A stretch of DNA of 31,985 nucleotides from Acidaminococcaceae bacterium (GCA_022653215.1 JALCSJ010000004.1:1-31985); one strand, 5' to 3'; positions 7,621 through 15,976 are shown, counted from the first letter of the stretch. The notes: generated from the letters alone by a model not told the origin. A program made the numbers and translations.

Positions 7621-8910
7621 ATGTCATCTGTAGTAGTAATTGGTGCCCAGTGGGGCGACGAAGGAAAAGGCAAGATTGTAGATTATTTAGCACAAAAAGC
7701 TGATGCAGTAGCAAGATATTCCGGCGGTTCCAATGCCGGTCATACTGTAGTGGTTAATGATGTAGCATACAAGCTGCGTCTGCTGCCCAGCGGTATTTTA
7801 TACAAAGATAAAACCTGTTTTTTAGGTAATGGGGTTGTTATTAATCCTCGGGTTGTTCTCCAAGAAATTGCCGGCATGCATGCCAAAGGTATTGATACCA
7901 GCAATTTGCATATTAGCGACAGAGCTCACGTAGTTCTGCCTTACCACGAAGTTTTGGATGGACTCCAAGAAGTAGCCTTAGGAGATCGGAAAATCGGTAC
8001 TACCGGCGGTGGCATTGGTCCCTGTTATATGGATAAGGCCGCCAGAGTTGGTATCAGAATGTGTGATTTTATTGATCCCACGACTTTTGCAGAAAAATTA
8101 AAACGCAATTTAGAAGCAAAAAATATTTTGTTTACTAAAGTTTATGGTGCAAAACCATTAGACTATGATGCAATGTTAAAGGAATATTTAGGTTACGCGG
8201 ATCAGCTTCGTCCCTATGTGAGCGATACTGCCGTGGCTTTGGGAGAATTGTTTGCCCAAGGTAAAAACGTGCTTTTCGAAGGTGCTCAGGCAACTTACCT
8301 GGACATTGACTATGGTACCTATCCTTATGTGACAAGTTCTAATCCTACTGCCGGTAATGCTGCTACAGGCAGCGGCATTGGTCCCAGATTTATCGACCAT
8401 GTTATCGGTGTTGTGAAGGCATATACAACTAGAGTAGGAGAAGGCCCCTTTGTAACAGAGCTTTTTGATACCAATGGCCCTGGCACTCATCTGAGAGACA
8501 AAGGTCATGAATACGGTACTGTAACCGGGCGTCCCCGCCGTTGCGGCTGGCTGGATGCTTTCATGGTGAAAAATTCTGTTCGTATTAACAGCTTGGATTA
8601 TATTGCTGTAACCAGATTGGATATTCTGGATGATATGCCTACTATTAAAATGTGCGTAGGCTATGAAATCGATGGCAAACAAATTACCACCATTCCTGCT
8701 GACCTGAAAATTCTGGCCAAAGCCAAACCTATGTATGAAGAGTTCCAAGGCTGGATGACAGATATCAGCAAGATGGAGACGTATGATGAACTGCCGGCCC
8801 CTGCAAAAAAATATCTGGACAGGCTGAGTCAGGTAGCAGGTGTGAAGATAGGTATAGTTTCCGTAGGTCCTAACCGTAGTCAGACTATCGTTTTAAAAGA
8901 TTTATTCTAA
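7621..8910 (+). CDS. purA: Adenylosuccinate synthetase
   Basis: PurA makes adenylosuccinate from IMP, aspartate and GTP, the first committed step to AMP. The 429-residue protein begins with the diagnostic P-loop GAQWGDEGKGKI at 8-19 (catalytic D13, K16). Catalytic H41 lies in SNAGHTVV, and TTGGGIGPCY, FEGAQATYLDID and the GTVTGRPRRCGW segment follow. Its ATG follows AAGGAGATG, 12 bases after purB. The product of this enzyme is the substrate of the upstream gene. Confidence 0.98.
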   Translation: MSSVVVIGAQWGDEGKGKIVDYLAQKADAVARYSGGSNAGHTVVVNDVAYKLRLLPSGILYKDKTCFLGNGVVINPRVVLQEIAGMHAKGIDTSNLHISDRAHVVLPYHEVLDGLQEVALGDRKIGTTGGGIGPCYMDKAARVGIRMCDFIDPTTFAEKLKRNLEAKNILFTKVYGAKPLDYDAMLKEYLGYADQLRPYVSDTAVALGELFAQGKNVLFEGAQATYLDIDYGTYPYVTSSNPTAGNAATGSGIGPRFIDHVIGVVKAYTTRVGEGPFVTELFDTNGPGTHLRDKGHEYGTVTGRPRRCGWLDAFMVKNSVRINSLDYIAVTRLDILDDMPTIKMCVGYEIDGKQITTIPADLKILAKAKPMYEEFQGWMTDISKMETYDELPAPAKKYLDRLSQVAGVKIGIVSVGPNRSQTIVLKDLF

Positions 8911-8927
8911 TAGAATGATTTCGGTAC

Positions 8928-8957
8928 TTGACATTTTATGGTCAAGCCTTGTATAAT
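8928..8957 (+). promoter_or_regulatory. tRNA-Lys promoter
   Basis: A consensus TTGACA (8928-8933) and TATAAT (8952-8957), 18 bases apart, end 17 bases before the tRNA. This near-perfect promoter fits a stable RNA gene. Confidence 0.85.
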
Positions 8958-8974
8958 AGTGAAGTTGCAAAACT

Positions 8975-9050
8975 GATTCACTAGCTCAGTAGGTAGAGCA
9001 CCTGATTTTTAATCAGGGTGTCCCGAGTTCGAATCTCGGGTGGATCACCA
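8975..9050 (+). tRNA. tRNA-Lys (anticodon TTT)
   Basis: A full 76-nt cloverleaf is visible. The acceptor GATTCAC pairs with GTGGATC (one G-U), and the D arm is GCTC/GAGC. The anticodon stem CCTGA/TCAGG holds the loop TTTTTAA, giving anticodon TTT. The T arm CCGAG/CTCGG has loop TTCGAAT. The CCA end is encoded. Decodes AAA and AAG. It is a single gene, not part of an array, with its own promoter and a strong terminator. Confidence 0.97.
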
Positions 9051-9060
9051 AATTAAAATT

Positions 9061-9102
9061 AATAACCTTTTTGTTCATTGAACAAAAAGGTTATTTTTTT
9101 TT
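9061..9102 (+). terminator. Terminator after tRNA-Lys
   Basis: A perfect 16-bp stem, AATAACCTTTTTGTTC with its complement, closes a 3-base loop (ATT) and is followed by T residues. It ends the tRNA transcript before the porin promoter. Confidence 0.93.
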
Positions 9103-9130
9103 AAAAATGTATGTTACTAATTAATAAAAG

Positions 9131-9139
9131 TGTTATAAT
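9131..9139 (+). promoter_or_regulatory. Promoter of the OmpA-like gene (extended -10)
   Basis: TGTTATAAT (9131-9139) is a TG-extended -10 box 43 bases upstream of the start codon. The -35 side is weak (TGTTAC at 9112, spacer 16). The leader runs through TAGGGGG, the ribosome binding site. Confidence 0.6.
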
Positions 9140-9181
9140 AAAAAGAGCAATAAAATTAAATTTAGTAGGGGGTTGTTATTT

Positions 9182-10216
9182 ATGAACAAAAAGTTATTGG
9201 CTTCTTTAGTCGTAGCCGGCATGTGCGTAACAGCAGTGGCAGGCGCAGCTCCTATGACAGATTTTCATTCCGGCGTAGGCCAACTGGATTTGGGTGCTTG
9301 GGATATGAAAGCCAAAGACGATTATGTTGATGGCGGTACAAAATGGAATTTCAACGGCGGTTTGACTTACGGCTTAGCTGAAAAAATTGGTTTAGGCTAT
9401 GAATATCATGGCTTAAAAAGTCAGAGTTTCACTTGGGACAATAAAGAATACGAATTTAATGGTCAAGAGCATGAAGTAAACGTGTATTATACCCTGGATC
9501 CTAAGGTAGCAGTTTTCGTGGGCTGGAATCATATTAAGGCTGCTGACGATATAACCAATAATGTGGCTCAATTAGGTTTTGTGGGTAAAGCACCTCTTGG
9601 TTCTGACAATTTTAATATTTATGGTAAAATTGCCGGTGGTACTAAGAGCACTTGGCTGGGTGAAGCCGGTTTGGCTTATACCTTTGCTAAAGATTTGGAC
9701 TTAAATGTTGGCTATCGTTATTTGCAAACAAAGGCTTATGATGATACCTTTAAGTTCAAGGGTTTAATTCTTGGCTTGTCCTATCGTTTCGGCGGACATA
9801 AAGCTGCTGCTCCTGTAGTAGAGCCTACTCCGGCTCCTGCTGTAGTAGAACCTACTCCGGCACCTGTTGCAGCTCCTGCTAACGATTACTATTTCAACAG
9901 CATTCATTTTGACTTTGATAAAGATAATTTGAAAGCTGATCAGGTTCCTAATGCTGACAGTGTTGTTAATGCAGCTAAACAAACAGGTCATGTATTTAAG
10001 CTAGTTGGTAATACCGATGGTCTTGGCACCAACGCTTACAATGATGATTTGTCCAAGCGTCGTGTTGACAGAGTTGCTGCTTATGTTAAGGACCATGGTG
10101 TTCCTGCTAATCAGATCGTTACTATTTACAGAGGCAAGACTGATCCTGCCGCTACTAACGCTACTGATGCAGGCCGTGCTACTAACCGTCGTGTTGATGT
10201 TTGGGAACACAAATAA
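9182..10216 (+). CDS. OmpA-like porin with peptidoglycan-binding domain
   Basis: This 344-residue outer-membrane protein has a signal peptide (1-22, MNKKLLASLVV...AGA). A glycine- and aromatic-rich beta-barrel spans about 30-203. A Pro-rich linker with a near-tandem VVEPTPAP repeat covers about 211-233, and an OmpA C-terminal domain about 236-344. In the last, D279 (NTDG) and R294 (LSKRR) occupy the spacing of the E. coli OmpA residues that bind diaminopimelate. It should tether the outer membrane to the wall. I start at ATG 9182, 9 bases after AGGGGG, rather than the in-frame TTG at 9173. Monocistronic, with its own promoter and terminator. The protein shows that the cell is diderm. Confidence 0.92.
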   Translation: MNKKLLASLVVAGMCVTAVAGAAPMTDFHSGVGQLDLGAWDMKAKDDYVDGGTKWNFNGGLTYGLAEKIGLGYEYHGLKSQSFTWDNKEYEFNGQEHEVNVYYTLDPKVAVFVGWNHIKAADDITNNVAQLGFVGKAPLGSDNFNIYGKIAGGTKSTWLGEAGLAYTFAKDLDLNVGYRYLQTKAYDDTFKFKGLILGLSYRFGGHKAAAPVVEPTPAPAVVEPTPAPVAAPANDYYFNSIHFDFDKDNLKADQVPNADSVVNAAKQTGHVFKLVGNTDGLGTNAYNDDLSKRRVDRVAAYVKDHGVPANQIVTIYRGKTDPAATNATDAGRATNRRVDVWEHK

Positions 10217-10226
10217 GATTTAAGTA

Positions 10227-10269
10227 AAAGAGCAATACTTAGGATTGGCCTAAGTATTGCTCTTTTTTT
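10227..10269 (+). terminator. Terminator after the OmpA-like gene
   Basis: The stem AGAGCAATACTTAGG / CCTAAGTATTGCTCT closes a five-base loop (ATTGG) and is followed by a T-run. It lies 10 bases after the stop codon and faces the convergent gene that ends at 10300, so it may serve both strands. Confidence 0.93.
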
Positions 10270-10299
10270 GTAGTATAAGTTTACATTAGGAAAATTTTA

Positions 10300-11262
10300 T
10301 CACATAGCATCCGGCGGTACCTGAGGACCGGGGTGCATGGGACTAAAACGCGGATCGTGCTTTCCCATGCCATTTCTTGGCTCAGGACGACCGTGCATTT
10401 CGCCTTGACAGTTGTTGATACGTTCAGTAACATTAGCTATACGTTTATCAGCCTGTTCTTGGGTCAAAATCCCATCTTTTACGGCTTTTGCCAAAACAGT
10501 TTTTTCTGCTGACAGACGTTCTGCTTTGTATTGGTCATAAACACCTAATTTTTTAGCAAGTCCTGCACAGGTAAGCTTATCTTTGTAGGCTTCTGCATAG
10601 AGAGCCTGGGTTGTTTTACCTGTCAATTTGGCCAGAGTATCAAAAGGCAGATGACCATACATAGGATGTTCTCTATAGGCCATTCCCTCGCAGCCTTCAG
10701 CTGTAGAACCGTCCGGATTGCAGCGGACAATCACATCACCTTGAGGTCCGTCGCAAACAGGACCGGTTTTATGCAGTTCTGTTTTCATAGGGCGGTGGAG
10801 TCTTTTGCCTTGTCTGGCCAGTTCCATGTTGTTAGTAATTCTCTCCATGGCTTCGTCAGCTTTCGCCTGGGTGATTTTCCCATTACTTACGGCTTTGGCT
10901 AAATGCGTCTTAGCCATTTCTAAGCGGGCAGCTTTGAATTCGTTGTATTTGCCCAGCTTATCAGCGTATTGGACAGGATTGATTTTTTGGCTGCGGCATT
11001 CTTTACGGAGTTCGTCAGCATTTCGACCGGTGATTTTGGCCAAAGTGTTAAAAGGACTGTTGGCTTTATTGCGTCTGGGATGTATTCTTTGCATTTTATT
11101 GTCTTGGCAGTTCTCCCTGTTTTTTGCTTGCTGACTGGCAGTAACCAAATCCCGCATTTTATGAGAGTTTTCCTGGTCACTGGCTGTGGCGGCAAAAGCT
11201 GTGGTCAATCCTAGGGAAGCAATAACAGCAGCAGTTAAAGCAATCTTTTTCATGTTTTTCAT
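10300..11262 (-). CDS. Secreted DUF2680-like two-repeat protein
   Basis: A signal peptide (about 1-25, KKIALTAAVIASLGLTTAFA) precedes two homologous alpha-helical repeats at about 72-153 and 208-289. Each begins FNTLAKITG or FDTLAKLTG and ends with a helix containing ITQAKAD or LTQEQAD. This pattern resembles the DUF2680 family; LTQEQ also recalls the LTxxQ motif of the periplasmic chaperones Spy and CpxP. The linker and tail are rich in Cys, Met and His, including GMGKHDPRFSPMHPG near the end. I use the ATG at 11262; ATG 11268 and GTG 11271 are alternatives behind the same AGGAG. The gene is divergent from a two-component system, so a role in envelope stress or metal sensing is plausible but unproven. 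Confidence 0.75.
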   Translation of the reverse strand: MKNMKKIALTAAVIASLGLTTAFAATASDQENSHKMRDLVTASQQAKNRENCQDNKMQRIHPRRNKANSPFNTLAKITGRNADELRKECRSQKINPVQYADKLGKYNEFKAARLEMAKTHLAKAVSNGKITQAKADEAMERITNNMELARQGKRLHRPMKTELHKTGPVCDGPQGDVIVRCNPDGSTAEGCEGMAYREHPMYGHLPFDTLAKLTGKTTQALYAEAYKDKLTCAGLAKKLGVYDQYKAERLSAEKTVLAKAVKDGILTQEQADKRIANVTERINNCQGEMHGRPEPRNGMGKHDPRFSPMHPGPQVPPDAM

Positions 11263-11302
11263 GTACATCACACTCCTGTATTATTTTATTGGTTCTTAAT
11301 TA

Positions 11303-11330
11303 ATTGTACAATAACTTATTATTATGTCAA
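11303..11330 (-). promoter_or_regulatory. Promoter of the DUF2680-like gene
   Basis: On the minus strand TTGACA (complement of 11325-11330) and TACAAT (complement of 11303-11308) are 16 bases apart. This is a near-consensus promoter about 35 bases upstream of the start codon. Confidence 0.75.
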
Positions 11331-11347
11331 AACTATGTTTTTCGCGC

Positions 11348-11401
11348 AAAAATTCCTAAAATTTATTAAAAAGGGTAAAAAATTCCTAAATGCTGTATAA
11401 T
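11348..11401 (+). promoter_or_regulatory. Direct repeats and -10 box upstream of the response regulator
   Basis: AAAAATTCCTAAA occurs twice, at 11348-11360 and 11378-11390, exactly 30 bp apart. TATAAT follows at 11396-11401. No good -35 exists; the second repeat occupies that position. This is how an activator site for an OmpR/PhoB-type regulator would be placed, suggesting autoregulation. Confidence 0.6.
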
Positions 11402-11426
11402 AATCATATAGAAAGGACGGGATTCT

Positions 11427-12125
11427 ATGGGGAAAATATTAATCGTTGATGATAATGAACAAATAACTTCTATTTTGGCCACCTATGCCCAAAAAGAAGG
11501 CTTGGAACCTATTATTGCTCTGGACGGTGAGGATGCTTTAGATCAGTTTTATCATCAGCAGCCTGTTATCCAGGTTATCTTATTGGATGTTATGATGCCT
11601 AAAATGGATGGTTTTACTGTGTGCAAAACTATCAGAAAAACCTCTATGGTACCAATTATTATGATTACAGCCAGAGGAGAAGATTTTGACAAAATCATGG
11701 GACTTGATATGGGGGCCGATGATTATATCGTAAAACCTTTTTCTGCCAGAGAAGTCATGGCCAGAGTCAGAGCCGTATTGCGGCGCATTCATCCACCGGA
11801 AGCAGAAGCAGGAGGTTACAAGGTAGGCAATCTCACTATTAATATTGAAGATTACAAAGCCGCCATTGACCAGCAAGAAATCCCCTTAACGAAAAAAGAA
11901 ATTGAACTTTTGTGGACTTTTGCCAAGAACAAAAATAAAGTTTTCAGCAGAGAGAATCTGTTAGACAGTATTTGGGGCTATGAATACGATGGAGACAGCA
12001 GAACGGTGGATTCACATATTAAGCGTCTTAGGGCCAAATTGGATAAATATAATCACCCGGATTGGAATATAGAAACCAAGTGGGGTGTAGGCTACCGTTT
12101 CGAGGAAAAAGGACATGAAAAATAA
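11427..12125 (+). CDS. OmpR-family response regulator
   Basis: The 232-residue protein has an N-terminal receiver domain and a C-terminal winged-helix DNA-binding domain (about 130-228). The receiver carries acidic pocket D8/D9, phospho-acceptor D54 in ILLDVMMPKMDG, T81 and K103. The DNA-binding domain carries LTKKEIELLW, the recognition-helix region SRTVDSHIKRLRAKL and a WGVGYRF end. It starts at ATG 11427 after GAAAGGACGG and overlaps the kinase gene by 11 bases. The cognate kinase is the next gene. The promoter carries phased repeats that could be its own site. The stimulus is unknown; specific orthology to a named regulator was not assigned. Confidence 0.95.
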   Translation: MGKILIVDDNEQITSILATYAQKEGLEPIIALDGEDALDQFYHQQPVIQVILLDVMMPKMDGFTVCKTIRKTSMVPIIMITARGEDFDKIMGLDMGADDYIVKPFSAREVMARVRAVLRRIHPPEAEAGGYKVGNLTINIEDYKAAIDQQEIPLTKKEIELLWTFAKNKNKVFSRENLLDSIWGYEYDGDSRTVDSHIKRLRAKLDKYNHPDWNIETKWGVGYRFEEKGHEK

Positions 12126-13662
12126 AATATTCATTAAAATGTTTTTAGCCTTTGCCTTTGCCCTGCTGGTATTTTCCTTAGTAGTGGGCAGTGGTTTTGG
12201 CTATTTATTTCGCCAGCACGTCATTAGCGTGAAAAAGCAGGATATGGAACAAAGAGCAGTTAAGATTGCTCAGGCTTTAGGAGAAAGTCGGGACCAGTGG
12301 CTGGTTTGGCAGGCCAAGAGAAAAGAAGCTCAGGTTCAAGGGAAAAACAGCAACCTACCTGGCCCTCTAGCACCGGCAGCAGTGCGTCCCCAGGGACCCA
12401 TGGGACTTAACTTCAGTGCCGTCCTACGGTTTTTAGGGAGCGCAGCGGCAGACGATGTCTGGATTGTAGATAATAATCAGCATTTAACCAGTACCGGCAA
12501 TATGCAGGGTAAGCATACTTCCTTTATGTTCAAGGATTTGCCTCCCGATGCAGCTAAAGTGGTAGATAAGGTTATGCAAGGGAATGTGACAACTTCAGAG
12601 GGATTTAGTACCATGCTTGAGGTTCCTACTCTTACGGTTGGTTCTCCTGTTAGAGATAAAGATGGCAATATTTTAGGTGCAGTTTTAGTTCATGCGCCTA
12701 TTTCAGGCATGGAAGAGGCTGCTACTCAGGGCAACAGGATTTTGCTTATGTGTGGCGGCATTGCTTTGCTTTTATCTTTCATTATGGCTTTTGGTTTTTC
12801 CTGGTGGTTCACGAAACCTTTGCGCACCATGCAGCTTACGGCAGAAGAAATGACCGAAGGGGACTATGCGGCCAGGTGCAACGTGCGTCAAAATGATGAA
12901 GTAGGAGAACTGGGCAAGGCTTTGGATACACTGGGAGATAAATTATTGGTAGCCAGTAAGGAAAGCGCCCAATTAGATCAATTGCGGAAGGATTTCATTG
13001 CCAATATTTCTCATGAACTGCGGACGCCGGTAACAGTAATTCGTGGTTCTCTGGAGGCTTTATGCGATAGAGTTGTAACAGAACCTGAACAAGTAAGTGA
13101 ATACCATGAGGAAATGCTGAAGGAAACCCTTTTTCTCCAGCGACTGATTAATGATTTGCTGGATTTATCCAGATTGCAGAACACCAATTTTAAAATAGAA
13201 ATGACCAAAGTTAATCTTTATGATATCTTACAAGATGTTTATCATAGCGGAGCTAGACTGGCACAGGATAAAAATATTAATATAACCTTTGTTACAGATA
13301 ACAAACTTTATCCTTTAATGGGAGACTATGGAAGAATAAGGCAAATGTTCATGGTTTTTGTAGACAATTCCATAAAATTTTCTCCTGCAGGCAGTCGGGT
13401 AGAGGTTACTATGTCCGGTCGTACGGTAAAAGTTACGGATCATGGCTGCGGAGTTCCGGACCATGAACTGGCTCATATTTTTGACAGATTTTATAAGACC
13501 AGAAATGAGAAGAATAAAACAGGTACAGGGCTGGGACTTTCCATTGCCAGAGAAATTGCGGAAAGGCACCATATGGAGGTTCACATGGAAAGCAAACCGG
13601 CAGTAGCGACCAGTGTAGTGGTGAGTTTGCCGGAACCTTTGGCTGCAGATGCTCAGTGTTAA
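12115..13662 (+). CDS. Membrane sensor histidine kinase
   Basis: This 515-residue kinase has TM1 (about 7-31), an extracytoplasmic domain (about 35-205), TM2 (about 208-232) and a HAMP domain (about 233-282). The extracytoplasmic domain includes a proline-rich stretch near 82-96 and a PAS/Cache-like VWIVDNNQHLTSTG. HisKA follows with phospho-acceptor H300 in FIANISHELRTP. The ATPase domain shows the N box DNSIKFSPAG, DHGCGVP and GTGLGLSIAREIAERH. It should phosphorylate the regulator encoded just upstream, with which it overlaps. The signal is not evident from the sequence; the neighbouring secreted protein suggests an envelope or metal cue. Confidence 0.95.
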   Translation: MKNKIFIKMFLAFAFALLVFSLVVGSGFGYLFRQHVISVKKQDMEQRAVKIAQALGESRDQWLVWQAKRKEAQVQGKNSNLPGPLAPAAVRPQGPMGLNFSAVLRFLGSAAADDVWIVDNNQHLTSTGNMQGKHTSFMFKDLPPDAAKVVDKVMQGNVTTSEGFSTMLEVPTLTVGSPVRDKDGNILGAVLVHAPISGMEEAATQGNRILLMCGGIALLLSFIMAFGFSWWFTKPLRTMQLTAEEMTEGDYAARCNVRQNDEVGELGKALDTLGDKLLVASKESAQLDQLRKDFIANISHELRTPVTVIRGSLEALCDRVVTEPEQVSEYHEEMLKETLFLQRLINDLLDLSRLQNTNFKIEMTKVNLYDILQDVYHSGARLAQDKNINITFVTDNKLYPLMGDYGRIRQMFMVFVDNSIKFSPAGSRVEVTMSGRTVKVTDHGCGVPDHELAHIFDRFYKTRNEKNKTGTGLGLSIAREIAERHHMEVHMESKPAVATSVVVSLPEPLAADAQC

Positions 13663-13683
13663 GCCGGAAAATGAGGTGGAAAA

Positions 13684-14457
13684 GTGACAACTAATTTACA
13701 AGGAAAAACAGGTGTTATCAGCGGAGGTACGTCCGGTATTGGTTTGGCTACAGCGAAAATTTTACTGGAGAAAGGTGCCAGAGTCATAATTGTAGGACGT
13801 GATAGAGTTAAAGGCCAGGAGGCAGCAACCTATTTAGGCTCTCAGGCTGCTTTTGTGCAAGCAGACCTCAGTATGGTCAGAGAATGTCAAAAAGCGGCAG
13901 GAGCAATATTGAAAGTAACTGATAAAAGCACGCCACAAACAAGGCCGGTTCAGAGACAGTTGGATTTTTTGGTTAATTGCGCCGGGACCTATGAAGAGGA
14001 GAGGCCGGAGCAGATAACGGAAGAAGCATATGAACGTGTTCTCAACAATAATTTAAAGAGTACAATTTTCCTTACCAAAGAGCTATTACCATCTTTGGCG
14101 AAGGAAGCAGCAATTGTTAATGTAGCTTCTGATGCAGGTATTTCCGGTAACTATGGCTGCAGTCTTTATAGTGCGGCTAAAGGCGCCGTAGTGGCTTTTA
14201 CCAGGTCTCTGGCTTTGGATTTGGCCCCTTATATCAGAGTTAACTGTGTTTGTCCGGGAGATGTGGACACGCCTTTAGTGGCGAAACAATTGGCGGCCGG
14301 TAGTTATACCAAAGAAGAAATGGCTGCAGTATATCCTTTGGGGCGAATTGCCACTCCGGAAGAAATTGCCCGGGTAATTGCTTTTGTCCTTTCACCGGAG
14401 AACAGTTTTATGACAGGGGCTATTATTCCCATAGACGGAGGTCTAACGGCTAAGTAA
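13684..14457 (+). CDS. Short-chain dehydrogenase/reductase (SDR)
   Basis: The 257-residue protein is a classical SDR oxidoreductase using NAD(P)H. The Rossmann glycine motif GGTSGIG is at 14-20, and VNCAG at 97-101 is a variant of NNAG. N123 lies in NNNLKS, S149 in NVASD, and the catalytic pair Y162/K166 is in YSAAKG. CPGDVDTPL follows the active site, and the C-terminus has the FabG-like end MTGAIIPIDGG. The GTG start follows GAGGTGG, 21 bases after the kinase gene, so it may share its transcript. An insertion near 78-92 lengthens the loop before the NCAG strand. The substrate cannot be told from sequence; FabG-like activity is only one possibility. Confidence 0.88.
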   Translation: MTTNLQGKTGVISGGTSGIGLATAKILLEKGARVIIVGRDRVKGQEAATYLGSQAAFVQADLSMVRECQKAAGAILKVTDKSTPQTRPVQRQLDFLVNCAGTYEEERPEQITEEAYERVLNNNLKSTIFLTKELLPSLAKEAAIVNVASDAGISGNYGCSLYSAAKGAVVAFTRSLALDLAPYIRVNCVCPGDVDTPLVAKQLAAGSYTKEEMAAVYPLGRIATPEEIARVIAFVLSPENSFMTGAIIPIDGGLTAK

Positions 14458-14488
14458 GTACGAACTGCCAATTGTCTCTGACCGGCTA

Positions 14489-14517
14489 TTGGCAAAAACA
14501 GAAAAATAAGATAAAAT
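14489..14517 (+). promoter_or_regulatory. brnQ promoter
   Basis: TTGGCA (14489-14494) and TAAAAT (14512-14517) are separated by 17 bases. The predicted leader of about 85 nt contains TTGA...CACC and GGTGTCAA segments (14517-14555) that can pair imperfectly. No T-box or known riboswitch motif is visible. Confidence 0.6.
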
Positions 14518-14608
14518 TGACTATTGTCACCGTATAAAAATAAATTGGTGTCAAGAAGCAGCACAAAATGCAATACTATTGGGGGAAAAAATTTATGGAG
14601 GTCAAGCA

Positions 14609-15970
14609 GTGGACACAAAACTATCTACAAAACAATTTATTTACATCGGGTCTATGTTGTTTGGGTTATTTTTTGGAGCAGGGAATTTAATTTTTCCGGT
14701 ACATATGGGTCAAGAAGCAGGTAATGCTTTATGGCCTGCGACTTTAGGCTTTTTAGTTACCGGGGTGGGACTGCCATTTATGGGCATTGTGGCCATGGGT
14801 ATTTCGAACAGCGATGGTCTTAATGATTTGGCATCCAGAGTGCATCCTGCTTATGCTAAATTCTTTACCATTATGTTATATTTAACCATTGGACCGGCTT
14901 TTGCTCTTCCCAGAACAGGAACCGTGTCCTACGAAATCGGGTTGGCATCATACGTGGGAGCAGCTAACCAAAGCTTGTATCTGGCTATTTTCTCTTTCTG
15001 TTTTTTCTTGGTAGCTTTGCTCTTTTCTTTACAACCCAGCAAAATTATTGTTTGGGTAGGTAAACTGATCAATCCCTTGTTTTTGGTTTTTCTGGCTATT
15101 TTACTTGGGGCGGCCCTAAGCGGTCCCATGGGTACAGTAGCACAACCGCTTCCTCAGGGACTCTATAAGACCCAAAGTTTTTTCAAAGGTTTTACAGAAG
15201 GTTACAATACTATGGATGCTTTGGCATCCCTGGCTTTCGGCATTATTGTGGCCAAGACACTGCACGGTATGGGAGTACAATCTCCGGCAGATATAGCTAA
15301 GGGAACTTTAAAGACAGGCATTGTCAGTGTTATTCTCATGTCCGTTATTTACGGAGCTTTGACCTGGATGGGGACTGCCAGTCTTGGTAAATTAACTATT
15401 TCTCCCAATGGTGGTTTAGCTTTGGCACAGATTGCCAAGTATTATTTTGGTTCTGTGGGGGCTGTCCTGTTGGCTATAATTGTGACGCTGGCATGCCTGA
15501 AAACAGCTATCGGCCTTATTACAGCTTGCAGCCAGACCTTTGAAGAATTGTTTCCCGGGAAAATTCAGTACAGAGGTTATGTCTTTATTTTTACAGGCGT
15601 AGCGTTTTTAGTGGCGAATATGGGTTTGACTCAAATTATTACTTTAGCTATTCCTATTTTAATGTTCTTGTACCCTTTGGCTATTACCTTGATTCTTCTC
15701 ACTTTCTTTTCCGCTTTTTGCGGGACGTATACCAGTGTTTACCGGTGGACCACAGTGGCAGCAGCAGTGGCAGCTCTGGGCGATGCTTTAAACGCTTTGC
15801 CGGCAGTGGCCAAAAATCTTGGCCTGGTCCAAAATCTGCTGGGTATTTACAAGGAATTGCCTTTCTTTGCTTTGGGTATGGGCTGGGTACTACCTTCCTT
15901 ATTGGGCTTTATCATAGGGTTGATTTTGCGTAAAAAACAAAAAAATGTTTCCTTAACCATAGAAAAATAG
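14609..15970 (+). CDS. brnQ: BrnQ branched-chain amino acid:cation symporter
   Basis: The 453-residue, very hydrophobic protein has about twelve transmembrane segments. It opens with the BrnQ hallmark STKQFIYIGSMLFGLFFGAGNLIFP and contains the GPAFALPRTGTVSYE segment and PLPQG typical of the family. It imports Leu, Ile and Val with Na+ or H+. I place the start at GTG 14609, 7 bases after GGAGGT; the in-frame TTG at 14579 lacks a ribosome binding site. It has its own promoter and sits alone on the plus strand. Confidence 0.93.
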   Translation: MDTKLSTKQFIYIGSMLFGLFFGAGNLIFPVHMGQEAGNALWPATLGFLVTGVGLPFMGIVAMGISNSDGLNDLASRVHPAYAKFFTIMLYLTIGPAFALPRTGTVSYEIGLASYVGAANQSLYLAIFSFCFFLVALLFSLQPSKIIVWVGKLINPLFLVFLAILLGAALSGPMGTVAQPLPQGLYKTQSFFKGFTEGYNTMDALASLAFGIIVAKTLHGMGVQSPADIAKGTLKTGIVSVILMSVIYGALTWMGTASLGKLTISPNGGLALAQIAKYYFGSVGAVLLAIIVTLACLKTAIGLITACSQTFEELFPGKIQYRGYVFIFTGVAFLVANMGLTQIITLAIPILMFLYPLAITLILLTFFSAFCGTYTSVYRWTTVAAAVAALGDALNALPAVAKNLGLVQNLLGIYKELPFFALGMGWVLPSLLGFIIGLILRKKQKNVSLTIEK

Positions 15971-15976
15971 TATAAT
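15971..15976 (+). promoter_or_regulatory. Candidate -10 of the small barrel gene
   Basis: TATAAT begins right after the brnQ stop, 36 bases upstream of the barrel start. No convincing -35 is present. No terminator lies between, so some read-through from brnQ is also possible. Confidence 0.45.

Noticed and set aside
8188..8748. 186-codon antisense open frame inside purA
   Set aside because: It is fully covered by the well-conserved purA on the other strand and its translation has no recognisable domain.
14518..14541. TTGACT...TATAAA as a brnQ promoter
   Set aside because: The spacer is only about 10 bases; the TTGGCA-17-TAAAAT pair just upstream is far better.
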